Part shown: in pieces, positions 63,480-64,000 of the stretch
Layout: each line of letters starts with the position of its first letter
How positions within the stretch are numbered: position 1 is the first letter of the stretch
Origin: Hyposmocoma kahamanoa
Taxonomy: Eukaryota > Arthropoda > Insecta > Lepidoptera > Cosmopterigidae
Assembly: GCF_003589595.1 (NCBI RefSeq)
Contig: NW_020653711.1
Span: forward strand, 3,654,506-3,718,505
DNA length: 64,000 nt
Reading direction: 5' to 3'
Program-made: the position numbers and the translations under genes
The notes under the pieces: generated by a model
Seen by the model: the letters and a program-made list of their open reading frames with translations, nothing else
What the model was told of the DNA's origin: nothing
Database searches by the model: none

Positions 63480-64000
63480 AACGCACACTCAACATAACCC
63501 CGCACTAGGAAAACCCTGCGTCACATGTGCCATGGACACATACATAGAGAACCACAAATTACACCCTAACTCACGAGAGAAATAAATGTAGGCCATACAA
63601 ATATTTCTTCTTTCTTAAATATTTGCATAGCCTACATTTATTTATCTCGTGAGTTTGGGTGTTAGGGCGCGTTCCTACTATGTCGTCACGATTTATTATC
63701 GTTAGACGGCTGTCGTGTCTAGCCTGTTCCCATATCACGACTATCTGTCGTGGACGTTTTTTTATCGTCCGACAACTGTCGTTCTAGCTGTTCCCACTGT
63801 GACGACAGTTTGTCCTTGTAACGATAAAAAATCGTGAACGACAGTTAATCGTGTCGTGCTATATGTGAACAACTTCATTTAAATATACAAGCCACGACAC
63901 TGTAAACTGCACGACAATCTGTCGTCACGACATAGTGGGAACGCGCCCTAATTTGTGGTTGTCCATGTGTGTGTACATTGCACATGCGACAGGGTTTCCC
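63480..64000. repeat. Two SINE tails in inverted arrangement, one split by a TIR element
   Basis: 63480-63600 is a reverse copy and 63620 onward a forward copy of the 'cctacatttatttatctcgt' SINE tail, together a ~120-bp inverted repeat. The forward copy is broken at 63663 and resumes at 63951 ('atttgtggttgtccatgtgt'). Confidence 0.7.
63664..63950. mobile_element. TIR element inserted in a SINE
   Basis: 287 bp, ends AGGGCGCGTTCCTACTATGT and the complement AGGGCGCGTTCCCACTATGT; many 'cgacagt'/'actgtcg' motifs inside. TA flanks on both sides. Confidence 0.72.

Overview
The window is nuclear DNA of an insect, almost certainly a moth or butterfly. It has long AT-rich introns, small exons with GT-AG borders, two assembly gaps (N at 2791-2890 and 43096-43495) and many repeats of kinds I know from Lepidoptera. 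One repeat type carries the 'accgacttcaaaaaaggagg' head, and one SINE ends in 'cccagcagtgggacgta'. No bacterial, plasmid or CRISPR features were seen.

Three conserved cellular genes can be built exon by exon with consistent reading phase. (1) 115-28414, plus strand: the C-terminal ~995 codons of Br140/BRPF1, the scaffold of MOZ/MORF-type histone acetyltransferase complexes. There are 20 exons, covering PHD - zinc knuckle - extended PHD, the BRPF middle region, the bromodomain, an arginine/serine repeat tract, a low-complexity linker and the C-terminal PWWP domain. The gene starts upstream of the window. (2) 32020-34988, minus strand: NDUFA7 (ND-B14.5A), a 110-aa accessory subunit of mitochondrial complex I, in four small exons. 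(3) 43583-58068, minus strand: VMP1/Tango5, an ER multipass membrane protein of the VTT/DedA group acting in autophagy and lipid scrambling. It has seven exons and 400 codons. The three gene products share no pathway that I know of.

Most other sequence is mobile-element debris. It includes two broken mariner transposase copies (2.9-4.2 kb and 50.4-51.2 kb), 3' ends of at least four LINE types, a gag-derived ORF fused to a LINE tail inside the first-transcribed half of NDUFA7's last intron, tRNA-derived SINEs, and about a dozen terminal-inverted-repeat (TIR) elements. Several TIR elements have readable target duplications. Two dispersed families, called A and B here, account for 7 and 12 copies. 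A ~1.4-kb repeat with internal tandem units occurs twice in opposite orientation inside Br140 introns.

No new multi-gene system is visible. The points most worth checking are a perfect 53-bp hairpin with a 13-bp target duplication just after the Br140 stop (possibly a Penelope-type ribozyme remnant), the RS-like tract and a GC-AG intron in Br140, the gag/LINE fusion ORF, the repeated A-B pairing, and a GC-rich possible exon at 42.17-42.26 kb.
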